Assembly: GCA_016927965.1 (NCBI GenBank)
Contig: JAFGLP010000033.1
Location: forward strand, 1 to 5,114
Origin: Dehalococcoidia bacterium
Lineage (GTDB): Bacteria; Chloroflexota; Dehalococcoidia; GIF9; UBA5629
Direction: 5' to 3'
Length of the DNA: 5,114 nucleotides
Each line of letters opens with the position of its first letter. Positions within the stretch are counted from its first letter, which is position 1. This document shows, piece by piece, positions 4,768 through 5,114 of the stretch. Both the position numbers and the translations under genes were made by a program. The notes beneath the pieces were generated by a model that was not told the DNA's origin, made no database searches, and worked only from the letters and a program-made list of their open reading frames with translations.

Positions 4768-5114
4768 ATGAAAGAATTATCAAATATCGTGGAAGCAGTA
4801 AAATACGCCATTCAGATGGAACTCGATGGTAATAAATTCTATACCCTGTGCGGAGAGCAAAGCACAAACAAGGTTGGCAAAGAACTTTATTTATGGCTGG
4901 CTGAACAGGAAGACTACCATAGAAAGAAATTTGAAGAAATATATGATCTTATTGTCCGGAAAAAGAACATACCGGCAGCACGTGTGAAACCTGATAACAA
5001 ATCAAATATCAGGACCATTTTTAAACAGGCAATCCAGGATGTAGGAACATCATTACTGGCCAAAAAGAGCGATCTACTGTCAGCAGAGAAAGCTATTGAG
5101 ATGGAAATAAAATC
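4768..5114 (+). CDS. Rubrerythrin/ferritin-like diiron protein (3' end outside the window)
   Basis: The visible 115 residues (the gene runs off the right edge) belong to the ferritin-like four-helix superfamily, close to the rubrerythrin-type 'ferritin family protein' group. Helix 1 carries AIQMELDGNKFY, with Glu18 as a likely iron ligand. Helix 2 carries AEQEDYHRKKFEE, an ExxH motif with Glu48 and His51. A third helix begins AIEMEIKS near the edge, where Glu113 matches Glu18 of the first helix pair. Known members reduce peroxide or store or detoxify iron in anaerobes; which of these applies cannot be told, because the C-terminus and any rubredoxin domain are not in view. The start is supported by GAGAGGA at 4756-4762. 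The protein is rich in Lys and Glu, with no signal peptide, so it is cytoplasmic. It is preceded by a long leader with a small ORF. Confidence 0.87.
   Translation, partial: MKELSNIVEAVKYAIQMELDGNKFYTLCGEQSTNKVGKELYLWLAEQEDYHRKKFEEIYDLIVRKKNIPAARVKPDNKSNIRTIFKQAIQDVGTSLLAKKSDLLSAEKAIEMEIK

Overview
The window looks like a chromosomal segment of an anaerobic bacterium. The best guess is an uncultured Chloroflexota (Dehalococcoidia-like) lineage. The reasons are the moderate-to-low GC content, lipoproteins with a 'DDF-DPSSGW' sandwich domain, a small cysteine-rich 'two-CW' protein, and a rubrerythrin-type ferritin-like protein. This assignment is inference from gene style; no rRNA or taxonomic marker gene is present.

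Layout. Positions 1-545 hold no convincing gene. They contain an 18-bp motif that recurs near 3964, a GC-rich cluster of inverted repeats (142-257), and a compact set of direct and inverted repeats just before the first gene. A secreted lipoprotein gene (546-1205, +) follows. It converges on a minus-strand block of three genes, read from right to left: a 352-aa lipoprotein resembling a zincin peptidase but with an altered metal motif (3716-2658), an MntP-type manganese exporter (2590-2021), and a class I SAM-dependent methyltransferase (2020-1244). The exporter and methyltransferase genes abut with no base between stop and start.

A 363-bp divergent intergenic region (3717-4079) carries the second copy of the 18-bp motif, a perfect-arm dyad, and probable promoters. 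To its right lies the two-CW cysteine-rich protein (4080-4421, +), closed by a textbook intrinsic terminator (4444-4473). After that comes a long leader of about 230 nt with a 30-codon ORF that has its own strong ribosome binding site. The leader precedes a rubrerythrin/ferritin-like gene that runs off the right edge (4768 to beyond 5114).

Functionally the window mixes cell-surface lipoproteins, manganese export, and small metal- or redox-type proteins. Only mntP-methyltransferase looks tightly coupled; the rest are single units with separate control regions. Nothing in the window is clearly a defence system, a mobile element or a CRISPR array. The least explained content is in the intergenic regions and in the cysteine-rich protein.
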